The position numbers and the translations under genes were made by a program. From NCBI GenBank assembly GCA_937927915.1, contig CALGKB010000007.1, positions 179,551 to 243,550 on the forward strand: 64,000 nucleotides of DNA, read 5' to 3'. Positions 45,220 through 54,410 of the stretch are shown here, one piece after another (the first letter of the stretch is position 1; each line of letters starts with the position of its first letter). Source of the stretch: an uncultured Pseudanabaenaceae cyanobacterium. GTDB lineage: Bacteria > Cyanobacteriota > Cyanobacteriia > Pseudanabaenales > Pseudanabaenaceae. A model generated the notes under the pieces. That model made no database searches. It had not been told where the DNA came from and saw only the letters and a list, made by a program, of their open reading frames with translations.

Positions 45220-48200
45220 ATGGCAGTTATTACCCAATGGACATTTGAAGGAGATGTAATTACTCCCTCTACAGGTACAGGTACAGCATCCCTAGTAGGA
45301 GGAGCAACAGCGACCTTTGCCACTGGTAATGGCGGGGGCAGGGGTTGGAATACGTCTACATATCCAACGCAAGGGACAGGGAATAAAACAAGAGGGGTAC
45401 AGTTTGCCGTTCCCACTACAGGCTTTCAGGATATTCAAGTGTCCTTTGACATTAGACACAGCAACACCGCTGCCAATACGGTAGTCTTTCAGTATTCCAC
45501 TGACGGTACCAGTTTCACAGACTCCTTGACCTTCAGAGCAACTGCAGGGGATACTTTCTTTACTCGCACAGTTGATCTGTCTGCCATTCCTGGCTTAAAC
45601 AACAATCCCAACACTACTTTTAGAATTCTCTCTGCCTTTGACCCCCCCAATACAGGCACTGCCTATGTGGCCGCTAACACCACGTCTACTTACTCGCCTA
45701 GCGGCACAATCCGTTATGACAACGTTACTGTCACAGGTAATATTTCCACCCCAACCCCTACTCCCACTCCAACCCCTACTGGTGCTCCGCCCACGATTGC
45801 CGTAAACACAGCAGCAACAACCGATCGTTTAGATGGTGGCATTCTCAACTTCTTGCCCACAACTACCCTGGGGGCAGTAAGCGGTGTAATTAACGACCCT
45901 ACAGACCCTGCGCGGTTCCAAGGAATAGACTTCACCATTGCCGATCCTGACACTCCTGTAGCCAGTCTGACAGTAACAGCAACTAGCAGTAACACCAGTG
46001 TTGTCCCCAATGCTAACTTGAATTTGACAGGTACGGGGGCTACTAGAAATCTGAAAATTACCCCAGCAGGAGTAGGGTTCAGCGACATTACCGTAACCGT
46101 CAGCGACGGCAGTAACACTGCTACCTATGTGATCAAGTATGCCGCCTCCGCTGCCTCCGTCAATCCCTCTACAACTCGCTTTTTAACTGGAGCTTCTGAT
46201 GCCAGTACCGCGATTGCCCTGGACAATAATTTTGTCTTAGTGGCTGATGATGAGGATCAAAAGATAAGACTCTACGATCGGACTCAATCAGGCTTGCCCA
46301 TCAATCAATTTGACTTTACCACAGCCTTAAATTTGACTGATATTCCTAGTAGCGGTATCCCCAGAGAGGTAGACATTGAAGCTTCTACTAGACTCGGCAA
46401 TACCATCTATTGGTTAGGCTCCCATAGTAATAGCAGTGGTGGCGCTAATAGACCCAATCGGAGCAGGTTATTCACCACCACTATTTCTGGTACAGGCGCT
46501 AGTACCACTCTCACCTTTGGTGGTTTTTATCAACATTTGAAGACCGACTTAATCAACTGGGATAACAGCAATGGTCATGGACTAGGGGCAGGCTTTTTGG
46601 GGTTGGGGGCAAGTGCCGCAACTGGAGTGCAACCTGAGTCAGCCAGTCGAGATGGATTTAATATTGAAGGATTGACCTTTGCTCCCGATAATACTACTGC
46701 CTATATTGCTTTCCGTGCTCCCCAGCTGCCTACCACTAACAGAACACAAGCGTTAATCGTTCCTGTTACAAACTTCACGACTTTACCCAATGCTACAGGT
46801 GGCACGCCTGGCTCTGCTGTTTTCGGTTCTCCTATTTTCTTGGATTTAGGAGGAAGGGGTATTAGAAGCATCGATCGGAATGCTAACAACGAATATGTGA
46901 TTATTGCAGGACCTGCAGGAGCAGCCACAGGCACAGCCCCCAACGATTTTAGGCTTTACGTCTGGGATGGTAATCCTGCCAGTCAACCTCAACTAACTAC
47001 GGCTAATTTGACAGCCCTGAATCCCAGTGGTGGTAGCTTTGAAAGCATTGTTAACATTCCCTCCCCTCTAACTCCCGCCAGCCAGATTGAATTGTTGGTA
47101 GATAATGGGGACACGACTTGGTACGGCACAACCACAATATCCAAAGATTTACCAGAGAGAAATCATCAGAAATTCCGCCGTGAGCTTGTAGCCCTCAATG
47201 AAGTTCTTCCTATCCATGTCATTCAGGGTGCAGGTTTAACCAGTCCTTTTGTAGGTCAAACAGTCACGATCGAAGGCATTGTGGTAGGCGACTATCAAGG
47301 CACTGGGCAGATTGGCGGCTTCTTTGTGCAAGAAGAAGACAGCGATGCCGACACCAATCCCCTCACTTCGGAAGGTATCCAGGTATTTTCCTCTATCCCT
47401 GTGAACGTGGGTGATAAAGTGCGGGTAACTGGTACCGTAGTAGAATTTGGCACAGCTCCCAATACAATTACTCAACTTGGTTCCGTCAGCAACGTTACCG
47501 TTGTTAGCACCGGCAATCCCCTGCCTACCCCTGCCACTGTTACCCTGCCAGTGACTAACATCAACGACTTAGAACGCTTTGAGGGTATGCGGGTGACATT
47601 CCCCCAAACTTTGACGGTCTCGGAAAACTTTAACCTGGCTCGCTTTGGAGAATTGCAGTTATCAGCAGATGGCAGGCGCTTCCAACCGACTGAGTTCATT
47701 GACCCTAACGATAATCCTAGGACTGGTACTAACTTCACTGGCAACAGTAACGTAGCAGCTGTAACCGCCCAACAGAGCTTAAACGATCGGCGGGCAATCA
47801 TCCTAGATGACGGTTTCAGTGGCCAGAATTTGGCGACTGTGCCCTATCTCAACAGTCAGAATACTCGTCGTGTGGGGGACACAGTTACAGGTCTGACAGG
47901 CATACTGGATCAACGCTTTGGTACTTACCGTGTGCAGCCTACGGGTACAGTTACTTTTACAGATACTAATCCCCGTCCGACCACTCCTCCCAATGTAGGT
48001 AATGCTAATGTGAAGGTGGGTAGCTTTAATTTGCTCAATTACTTCACCACTCTCAACGACGGTACGAACAAAACTGGACCAAACAACAACCTTGATCCTC
48101 GTGGCGCTAACAACATCACTGAATTTAATCGCCAGAGAGAAAAGACTGCTACTACGATCGCTCAACTTAACGCTGACATTTTGGGACTGATTGAGTTAGA

Positions 48201-49110
48201 AAATAATGGCACTACAGCGATCGCTGATCTAGTGAATGCTGTCAATAGTAAGCTTGGTGCTAACGTTTACACGTTCATCCCTGACCCCATTGGCTACACT
48301 TCTGTGGCTGGTGGGGATGATGCCATCAAGGTCGGGTTTATCTATAAACCAAGCGTTGTGACACCGATCGGTCCTGCCCTGACCACCAATGATCCTTCCT
48401 TTGCTGGATTTGGTCGGGCGCCGATCGCCCAGACATTCCAGGTTAACAGTAATGGCGCTATCTTTACAGCTGTAGTTAACCACTTCAAATCCAAGGGTGG
48501 AACGGGCACAGGGGATAACGAGGACAAGTTAGACGGTCAAGGGGCTTTCAACTTCCAGCGGCGCTTACAAGCCCAAGCAGTGGTCAATTTCATTAACAAT
48601 GTTGTGATCCCTACTAGCGGTGACCCTGATGTACTGGTGATTGGCGACCTCAATGCCTATGGCGAAGAAGACCCGATCGATCTATTCCGCGCTAACGGCT
48701 TTGTGGATTTGATTGACCTATTTGACGGAGATAACATCTCCTACTCTTTTGTCTTTCAAGGTCAGTCAGGGCGTCTAGACCATGCCTTGGCAACTCCTTC
48801 CCTGAAAGATCAGGTTACAGGGGCAAAAGAGTGGGCAATCAATGCCGATGAGCCGCGCTTCCTAGATTACAACTTGGAGTTTAAGAATGGCGCAGGTGGC
48901 AACACCCCTGACTTCTTTAATCCCAACAATCCCTTCCGCACTTCCGACCACGATCCGGTTTTAGTGGGATTGAATTTAACAAGTCCATTTGTGCGTTTAG
49001 TTCCCCGTCCTCCTATCTCAAGTTCTACCGTGTTGCCTGGTCCTATCTTTATACCTGGTTTGGGTGAGATTATTGCTTTAGTGCATCCTAACGCAACGAT
49101 CGTTTTCTAA
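45220..49110 (+). CDS. large extracellular nuclease (ExeM/NucH type) with endonuclease/exonuclease/phosphatase domain
   Basis: A 1296-residue multidomain protein with ribosome site GAGGAG. Order: jelly-roll-like start (TQWTFEGDVITPS), a Thr-Pro linker near residue 178, an Ig-like domain (about 190-310), a beta-propeller-like DUF3616-type region (about 315-650), an OB-fold (about 675-780; GIVVGDYQGTGQIGGFFVQEED), then an EEP nuclease (about 930-1250) with GSFNLLNYF, LGLIELENNG, VVNHFKSKGG, VIGDLNAYGEEDPI, SGRLDHALA and RTSDHDPVLVG. The full catalytic set is present. There is no N-terminal signal peptide; export may be by a type I system, though no RTX repeats are seen. Pho-type control is likely. 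Confidence 0.9.
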   Translation: MAVITQWTFEGDVITPSTGTGTASLVGGATATFATGNGGGRGWNTSTYPTQGTGNKTRGVQFAVPTTGFQDIQVSFDIRHSNTAANTVVFQYSTDGTSFTDSLTFRATAGDTFFTRTVDLSAIPGLNNNPNTTFRILSAFDPPNTGTAYVAANTTSTYSPSGTIRYDNVTVTGNISTPTPTPTPTPTGAPPTIAVNTAATTDRLDGGILNFLPTTTLGAVSGVINDPTDPARFQGIDFTIADPDTPVASLTVTATSSNTSVVPNANLNLTGTGATRNLKITPAGVGFSDITVTVSDGSNTATYVIKYAASAASVNPSTTRFLTGASDASTAIALDNNFVLVADDEDQKIRLYDRTQSGLPINQFDFTTALNLTDIPSSGIPREVDIEASTRLGNTIYWLGSHSNSSGGANRPNRSRLFTTTISGTGASTTLTFGGFYQHLKTDLINWDNSNGHGLGAGFLGLGASAATGVQPESASRDGFNIEGLTFAPDNTTAYIAFRAPQLPTTNRTQALIVPVTNFTTLPNATGGTPGSAVFGSPIFLDLGGRGIRSIDRNANNEYVIIAGPAGAATGTAPNDFRLYVWDGNPASQPQLTTANLTALNPSGGSFESIVNIPSPLTPASQIELLVDNGDTTWYGTTTISKDLPERNHQKFRRELVALNEVLPIHVIQGAGLTSPFVGQTVTIEGIVVGDYQGTGQIGGFFVQEEDSDADTNPLTSEGIQVFSSIPVNVGDKVRVTGTVVEFGTAPNTITQLGSVSNVTVVSTGNPLPTPATVTLPVTNINDLERFEGMRVTFPQTLTVSENFNLARFGELQLSADGRRFQPTEFIDPNDNPRTGTNFTGNSNVAAVTAQQSLNDRRAIILDDGFSGQNLATVPYLNSQNTRRVGDTVTGLTGILDQRFGTYRVQPTGTVTFTDTNPRPTTPPNVGNANVKVGSFNLLNYFTTLNDGTNKTGPNNNLDPRGANNITEFNRQREKTATTIAQLNADILGLIELENNGTTAIADLVNAVNSKLGANVYTFIPDPIGYTSVAGGDDAIKVGFIYKPSVVTPIGPALTTNDPSFAGFGRAPIAQTFQVNSNGAIFTAVVNHFKSKGGTGTGDNEDKLDGQGAFNFQRRLQAQAVVNFINNVVIPTSGDPDVLVIGDLNAYGEEDPIDLFRANGFVDLIDLFDGDNISYSFVFQGQSGRLDHALATPSLKDQVTGAKEWAINADEPRFLDYNLEFKNGAGGNTPDFFNPNNPFRTSDHDPVLVGLNLTSPFVRLVPRPPISSSTVLPGPIFIPGLGEIIALVHPNATIVF

Positions 49111-49207
49111 CCTGAGTTGACATACCGATCTGCAATTAGGTAGTGTACTGGGCGAATTTGCCCAGCTTTGCCACTGTCAACCAGTAATGTTTACTTAGTT
49201 TCGTCAG

Positions 49208-49231
49208 GCAGAGGATTAGCCTCTGCTTTTA
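49208..49231 (+). terminator. rho-independent terminator of the nuclease gene
   Basis: GCAGAGG and CCTCTGC form a perfect 7-base-pair stem around ATTAG, followed by TTTTATTT. It lies about 100 bases after the nuclease stop, immediately before the convergent DUF3177 gene. Confidence 0.85.
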
Positions 49232-49232
49232 T

Positions 49233-49808
49233 TTAATTGCTCTTATGCAGCCTGCCGCGTTCCGGAAAGGTAAACAGCAGATAAGAACTAAAGAAGATGA
49301 GAAACACAACTAACATGGCAATTCCAAATGCCCTCAGGTTGGGGATAGGAATGGAGTAAAACACGATCTGCTTGAACAACAACGGCACTTCTAACACAAC
49401 TTTGCAGGTATCAGTAAGTTCATTAGCCGGCAAGAGGGCACAGGGCAGAAAAGATACACCTACCACTGTTCCCGCTGTAAAGTACGCAGTTATTCCCCAG
49501 CGCCAGGCAAGGAACACCCACCGCAACAGTCCCCGCTGTTGCTGTAACTCCTCGTTGAGGTCCCGCCACCACCATAGGGAGAGGGGAATTAAAATACGTG
49601 CCACCCACCCCACTAAAAAAGCGATCGGTAACCCTCCAATCAAAAGAAAGATAGTAATTCCTAGCAGGCTGCTGACCCGCCAGTAGGTGACCAACATATT
49701 GTAGATGGCTTTGTTTTTAGTTAAGACCGCCCAGCCTAGGAGGAGGAGGGGGACTGCTACAGCCACTACGATCGAGAGGCGAAAATCCAACCACACTAGT
49801 TCCCGCAC
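49233..49808 (-). CDS. DUF3177 family membrane protein
   Basis: A 191-residue integral membrane protein with about five hydrophobic segments, starting MRELVWLDFRLSIVVAVAVP and ending with a short basic tail after LLFTFPERGRLHKSN. The aligned order (WLDFRLSIV, VLTKNKAI, TYWRVSSLLGI, WVARILIPLSLWWW, WRWGITAYF) is that of cyanobacterial DUF3177. Function unknown. It follows the cysteine synthase gene in the same direction, 10 bases away. Confidence 0.78.
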   Translation of the reverse strand: MRELVWLDFRLSIVVAVAVPLLLLGWAVLTKNKAIYNMLVTYWRVSSLLGITIFLLIGGLPIAFLVGWVARILIPLSLWWWRDLNEELQQQRGLLRWVFLAWRWGITAYFTAGTVVGVSFLPCALLPANELTDTCKVVLEVPLLFKQIVFYSIPIPNLRAFGIAMLVVFLIFFSSYLLFTFPERGRLHKSN

Positions 49809-49818
49809 TGCTTACCCC

Positions 49819-50817
49819 CTAGTCCTGCAAAAACTCTAAGCCCTGGGCAGTGGGAGTCAGTCCCTTTGTTGCTAACCATTCCCGATTAAATAACCGACTT
49901 TGATAGCGCCCCCCCCCATCGCAGAGGATGGTCACGATCGTTTTATTTTTGCCCAACATGCGTGCCAAGCGCACAGCGCCCACAACATTTAATGCCGCTG
50001 AACTGCCCACAAATAGCCCCTCCCGTTTTAGCAGATAATGCGCCATCTCCACTACTTCCTGGTCTGTGCCCTGCAGTGCCCCATCTAATTTGCTGCGCTG
50101 AAAATTTGCTGTCTCCCGATTGATCCCTATGCCCTCTGTGATAGAACTACCCTCCGCTTTGAACTGTCCCGTCGTCACAAAGCTGTAGAGACCAGAGCCT
50201 GGGGGGTCAATCAAGTAGGTGACAATGCGGCTGTTTTTCTCCTTGAGGTATTGGGTTACGCCCCCGATCGTGCCCCCTGTGCCCGCCGACATGATAATAC
50301 CGTCGATCTCGCCGTTGGTTTGCTGCCAGAGTTCGGGTCCCGTAGTGTAGTAGTGGGCATCAGCATTGGCGGTGTTTTCAAACTGGTTTGCCCAAAAGGC
50401 ATTGCCCAACTCCTCTGCCCGCTGCCGCGCCACATGGTAGTAGTTCTGGGGATTGGCAAAGGGAACAGGAGGGACTAACTCCACTTCTGCTCCTAGGGTG
50501 CGCAATAGCTCAATTTTTTCCGGGGACTGGTTGCTAGGCATGACAATTACCGTACGATAGCCCCGCGCGTTCCCCACCAGGGTAAGACCAATGCCTGTAT
50601 TCCCCGCTGTGCCCTCCACGATCGTGCCCCCTGGTTTGAGGATGCCTGCCTTTTCCGCCGCCAAGACCATAAACAGGGCTGCTCTGTCCTTCACACTACC
50701 CCCAGGGTTGAGAAATTCCGCCTTGCCCAAAATCCGACAGCCTGTTGCCTGGGAAAGAGTGGGCATCTCGATCAGAGGGGTGTTCCCGATCGTGCCGCAG
50801 AAGCCATCACATGTCAT
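49819..50817 (-). CDS. cysteine synthase family PLP enzyme
   Basis: A 332-residue fold-type II PLP enzyme that makes cysteine from O-acetylserine and sulfide. Motifs: IGNTPLIEMPTLS, the PLP lysine in NPGGSVKDRA near residue 43, EGTAGNTGIGL (substrate loop), SAGTGGTIGG (phosphate loop) and LFVGSSAALNVVGA near residue 271. The loop EGTAGNTG rather than EPTSGNTG and the length fit the cyanobacterial branch related to cystathionine-beta-synthase-like and CysK enzymes, so CysK or a paralogue is not decided. Confidence 0.88.
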   Translation of the reverse strand: MTCDGFCGTIGNTPLIEMPTLSQATGCRILGKAEFLNPGGSVKDRAALFMVLAAEKAGILKPGGTIVEGTAGNTGIGLTLVGNARGYRTVIVMPSNQSPEKIELLRTLGAEVELVPPVPFANPQNYYHVARQRAEELGNAFWANQFENTANADAHYYTTGPELWQQTNGEIDGIIMSAGTGGTIGGVTQYLKEKNSRIVTYLIDPPGSGLYSFVTTGQFKAEGSSITEGIGINRETANFQRSKLDGALQGTDQEVVEMAHYLLKREGLFVGSSAALNVVGAVRLARMLGKNKTIVTILCDGGGRYQSRLFNREWLATKGLTPTAQGLEFLQD

Positions 50818-50829
50818 TCTCGCCTGTTG

Positions 50830-51702
50830 TCACCATAACCGCAATCTCAGTTTAGAGCCTCTTGGGGTTTTCTGGCGATCCCCTGTCTGGAAATTGCGCC
50901 AAGTCTGTTGGTAGGTGGTGTCATCCAGTCCCTTGCTGCCCTGTAGGTTGTTTTCCTGAATTAGCTGATTGAGAAAGGCAATCCGATCGGGAACAGGAGG
51001 ATGGGTACTGAGAAAATTGAGGTCAACCATGCTGTTATTGGCTAGCTTGGCCATGAACTTGGGCATCGCTTGGGGGGCATAGCCCGCCCTTGCCAAATTG
51101 AACAGTCCCCGCCGATCGGCATCAAATTCATCCTCGCGGCTGCGGGGTAAGGTAATGCCAATAGCTGTCCCTAAGCGCACTAACTCATTGCGATCGGCTC
51201 CCACTAAGCTGAGAATTCCCTCGGCAATAGCTGCCTGTTTCATCTGCTCTAAACTGTGTCTGCCGGCAATATGTCCGATTTCATGGGCAATCACTGCCGC
51301 CAGTTGGGCACGGTTATCCGCAGCAGCGATCGTACCTGTATTCACATAGACATAGCCCCCCAAAGTGGCAAAGGCGTTGATTTCGGGGTCTTCCACCACC
51401 TGGAACCTATAGGTCAGCTGCGGGCGGTCGCAATAGGGGACTAACTCTGCCCCGATCGCTTTTACCAGTTCATTTGCCTGGGGGTTATCACTGATTTTTA
51501 CCTGCTGCCGCAGGCGTTGGTCTATCTGTGCCCCTAGAGCTACTTCCTCCTGGTCAGAGATGTTGGATATTTGGATAATCTGTGCCCCCCGCAGGAGCAA
51601 ATCCATCCAGTTTAATGCCTGGGCTGTTTGGGTAGAAACACCTAGAGAAAGTAAAAATAGCGCCAAGAAAGTGACAGCGACGTTGCGCCCATACCTAGTC
51701 AT
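50830..51702 (-). CDS. exported M48-family metalloprotease
   Basis: A 290-residue periplasmic protease from the ATG at 51702, which gives a proper signal peptide (MTRYGRNVAVTFLALFLLSL, cut near TAQA); a longer reading from 51801 is unlikely. The zinc motif is VIAHEIGHIAGRHS near residue 157, and the third ligand is in SREDEFDADRRG near residue 200. THPPVPDRI is near residue 235. It resembles BepA/LoiP-type enzymes that check outer-membrane protein assembly. It is 12 bases upstream of the cysteine synthase gene. Confidence 0.92.
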   Translation of the reverse strand: MTRYGRNVAVTFLALFLLSLGVSTQTAQALNWMDLLLRGAQIIQISNISDQEEVALGAQIDQRLRQQVKISDNPQANELVKAIGAELVPYCDRPQLTYRFQVVEDPEINAFATLGGYVYVNTGTIAAADNRAQLAAVIAHEIGHIAGRHSLEQMKQAAIAEGILSLVGADRNELVRLGTAIGITLPRSREDEFDADRRGLFNLARAGYAPQAMPKFMAKLANNSMVDLNFLSTHPPVPDRIAFLNQLIQENNLQGSKGLDDTTYQQTWRNFQTGDRQKTPRGSKLRLRLW

Positions 51703-51747
51703 ACTCACCCCCAATTTTTTATTTTCTTGACCATAATAAGTAATACT

Positions 51748-52155
51748 ATGTTCCTCATAAACCTCCTGGTGCAGTCTATGGTTACCTCTGAAATCACGCA
51801 AATTTCCCCTAGTTACACTCTGCCCGTTGTCATTGCTGCTATAGCCATTCCTCTATGGTTTATCTTGCCCTGGTTGAGTGGATTGTTAGCCCTGTTTGGC
51901 ATATTTTTGTTATTGCAAGCCGCTACTCTGCGCTTGGTGTTTACCAACACAGCATTAGATATTTATCGTGGTGACAAAGTGATCAGACATTTTCCCTATC
52001 AAGAGTGGAAAGCCTGGCGCATTTTTTATCCCTCCCTGCCTATTCTGTTTTACTTCCGTGAAACAAAAAGTATTCATTTTTTACCGATGTTGTTTGATCT
52101 GCACGAACTCAATGCCTGTCTGCATCGCTATTGTGACCCCGATCGGTTAAAATAA
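51748..52155 (+). CDS. DUF3119 family protein
   Basis: A 135-residue protein (125 if translation starts at the ATG at 51778) with two closely spaced membrane segments (LPVVIAAIAIPLWFILPWL, LLALFGIFLLLQA) followed by a PH-like soluble part: TLRLVFTNTALDIYRGDKVIRHFPYQEW, then FYFRETKSIHFLPMLFD. This is the cyanobacterial and plastid DUF3119 layout. Function unknown. It is followed after 28 bases by a TPR protein. Confidence 0.75.
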   Translation: MFLINLLVQSMVTSEITQISPSYTLPVVIAAIAIPLWFILPWLSGLLALFGIFLLLQAATLRLVFTNTALDIYRGDKVIRHFPYQEWKAWRIFYPSLPILFYFRETKSIHFLPMLFDLHELNACLHRYCDPDRLK

Positions 52156-52183
52156 CAGACGTAAATAAGGCAAAAAAAGGGTC

Positions 52184-53218
52184 ATGGGTGCTGTTTGGCT
52201 AGCTTCTCTTCTGTGGTCACTCCTTGCTTTTTCCCTGCTGGCTAATTCCCAGGCGGTGGAATGGGTCAGACGGGGTAGAACGCAGTGGCAACAGGGCAAT
52301 ATCGACGCTGCCATTGAGTCCTATCGCCAGGCGGCACGCCTTGACCCCCGTAATCCCCAAATTCTCAACAGTATTGGTTTTTTGCTCAGCCAACGGCAGC
52401 GCTATACCGAAGCCATTGCGGTTTTGCAGGAGTCGGCACGCCTCAATCCCAATAACAGCGCTACTTTTTTAGCCCTGGGTTTTGCCCTGGGACAGAATCG
52501 CCAACTGGATGAAGCAGCGGATGCCTATCGGCGGGTCTTAAGTTTGGATAGAAGAAATATTGATGCTTTCAAGGGCTTGGGGTTTGTGCTGTCCCAGCAG
52601 GGGGATTGGCTAGGAGCAGAACAGATGTATCGGCAGGTGATTCAATTTGCTCCTCGCGATGTGAAGGCTTATCTCCATCTGGGCTACGCGCTGCAGCAAC
52701 AGGGCAAATTCCAGGAAGCAACGGCAGTCTACCAAAGTGCCGATCGTATTTCTCCCCTCAACCCAGACCTGTGGGTCGCCCTGGGGGATGTGGCGCTCAA
52801 ACAAAATCAACTGCAGCAAGCACAGGAGAAGTATCAGCGGGCACTGGCAATTGACCCCCGCCACAGAGGCGCTAATTTGGCGATGGCAAAATTTTGGGAA
52901 GCCCAAGGGGATTTAGAGAAGGCTGTTGCTGCCTACACGATCGCTAGTCGCTATACTAACAATCGGGAAATCTATCGCAAAATTGCCAATTTACATATGC
53001 AGCGGAATTTCACAGCAGCCGCGATCGTTGCTTACCGCCAACTATTAGAGCGCTTCCCCGATGATGCCCCCACCTACCTGGAACTGGGGAAAATTTTTGC
53101 CCAACAAAAACGTAGGAGTGAAGCCCGCCAGATGCTACAAACAGCCGCCACTCTTTACAAAAATGACCCCACCACGCTGGCAACCATTCAGTCCTTGTTG
53201 GAGGAGGTGCAAGACTAA
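52184..53218 (+). CDS. TPR-repeat protein with N-terminal membrane anchor
   Basis: A 344-residue protein: hydrophobic N-terminus (MGAVWLASLLWSLLAFSLLANS, anchor or signal), then about eight consecutive tetratricopeptide repeats, each with the pattern A..YR.A..L.P.N (for example AIESYRQAARLDPRNPQILN and EAADAYRRVLSLDRRN). TPR arrays act as scaffolds for protein complexes; the partner cannot be told. It converges on another TPR-like gene with no gap. Confidence 0.85.
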   Translation: MGAVWLASLLWSLLAFSLLANSQAVEWVRRGRTQWQQGNIDAAIESYRQAARLDPRNPQILNSIGFLLSQRQRYTEAIAVLQESARLNPNNSATFLALGFALGQNRQLDEAADAYRRVLSLDRRNIDAFKGLGFVLSQQGDWLGAEQMYRQVIQFAPRDVKAYLHLGYALQQQGKFQEATAVYQSADRISPLNPDLWVALGDVALKQNQLQQAQEKYQRALAIDPRHRGANLAMAKFWEAQGDLEKAVAAYTIASRYTNNREIYRKIANLHMQRNFTAAAIVAYRQLLERFPDDAPTYLELGKIFAQQKRRSEARQMLQTAATLYKNDPTTLATIQSLLEEVQD

Positions 53219-54382
53219 TTAGCTTTTGTTGGTAAAAGAGAGGTTGTCTAACAAGCGATCGTACATTTGTTCTACTGCCTGTCCGAGGGGAGTATTTTTC
53301 AGCCCCACTTTCTCCAAGAGAACAGCGGCTTGTTCCAGGGAGCGGATAGATTTACCTTGGAACTGGTAGGGGGTAGGCAATTTGACGGCAATGCTGTAGA
53401 GGCCCGCTACCTCCAGGAGTACCAATGCTTGACAGGAATACATCTGGCGCTGTTCATATTCCATTGCCACATCTAACAGGGTGTCTTCGATTTCCTCCAC
53501 CATATCTTCGTGGAGACCAACTGCCCCCGCCGTGATTTTGGCAATACCGACTTTGCCTTTGACATAGTTTGCCTGTTGCTGTAGGCGCCAATCCTGGAGT
53601 TGTCCCAACAGGGGAGCCACATACTCCCACAGGGAAAGAGCAGATTTGGCATCTTCCGCCAGACAAAAGACTTCTATCTGCAGTAGTGCCAGTAGTACAC
53701 CCTCTAGGGGTTCTGTCTCTGGGTCAATCAGGGTTTGACAGTCGCTAATTAAGTCCGCCGCTACTTCTACTTGCTGGCGACGCAACCCTATCTTTGCCAG
53801 CAGAAACAAAGCATAGAAACGGAGGAGCTGGTCTTCTGTCTGGACGGCAATCTCCAAGGCTATCTGTGCCGCTTCTTCTGCTTGATCAAAGTCCTGGGCA
53901 AAGAGATACATCTCCCCCCGGTGCAGATGACTAAACCCCAAATAAAAAGAGCTGGGGCTGAGGAGAGTGATAGCCCGTTCAAACAAAGACTTTGCCTGCG
54001 TAAACTGATGGGTAATGGCATAGCACTGGGCTAGGGCGTCCGCTAACAAACCCTGTAATTCTAGGTCATCAGTGGGGGTAGCAGGAGTCAAGAGGTCAAT
54101 GGCAGCAGTGAAATTGCCCTGGGACATGAGCAGACGGGCTTGGGCAAGACGGAGGTAGGGGTCATGGGGGTCAGCAACAGGGAGAGTTTGGGCAATCAAT
54201 CCGCCATCGCTTTTGCCGCTCTCTAGGAGTTCCCAGGCGAGGGTGAGGGTGCTTGCCAACCACAGTTCCCGATCGTGACAGACCGCCGCCTTTTGCATCT
54301 GTTGGGTGTAGTATTCAATGGCGCTGTGCCGGTCCTGCTGCCGCCGAAGCCGCCCTTCCTCTAGCATGAGTGCTGCGTTCAT
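53219..54382 (-). CDS. helical repeat (TPR-like) protein
   Basis: A 387-residue soluble protein of paired helices, without a signal peptide, starting MNAALMLEEGRLRRQQDRHSA. Repeats are loose (YLRLAQARLLMSQGNFTAAIDLL, YALFLLAKIGLRRQQVEVAADLI), consistent with divergent TPR. It lies downstream of an aminotransferase in the same direction. The family is not recognised. Confidence 0.65.
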   Translation of the reverse strand: MNAALMLEEGRLRRQQDRHSAIEYYTQQMQKAAVCHDRELWLASTLTLAWELLESGKSDGGLIAQTLPVADPHDPYLRLAQARLLMSQGNFTAAIDLLTPATPTDDLELQGLLADALAQCYAITHQFTQAKSLFERAITLLSPSSFYLGFSHLHRGEMYLFAQDFDQAEEAAQIALEIAVQTEDQLLRFYALFLLAKIGLRRQQVEVAADLISDCQTLIDPETEPLEGVLLALLQIEVFCLAEDAKSALSLWEYVAPLLGQLQDWRLQQQANYVKGKVGIAKITAGAVGLHEDMVEEIEDTLLDVAMEYEQRQMYSCQALVLLEVAGLYSIAVKLPTPYQFQGKSIRSLEQAAVLLEKVGLKNTPLGQAVEQMYDRLLDNLSFTNKS

Positions 54383-54410
54383 TTTTCCTCCCCTGTCGCT
54401 TGTCTGTATT

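Noticed and set aside
45750..45782. Short tandem repeat resembling a CRISPR or microsatellite
   Set aside because: It is the codon repeat of the Thr-Pro linker inside the nuclease gene, in frame; no spacers are present.
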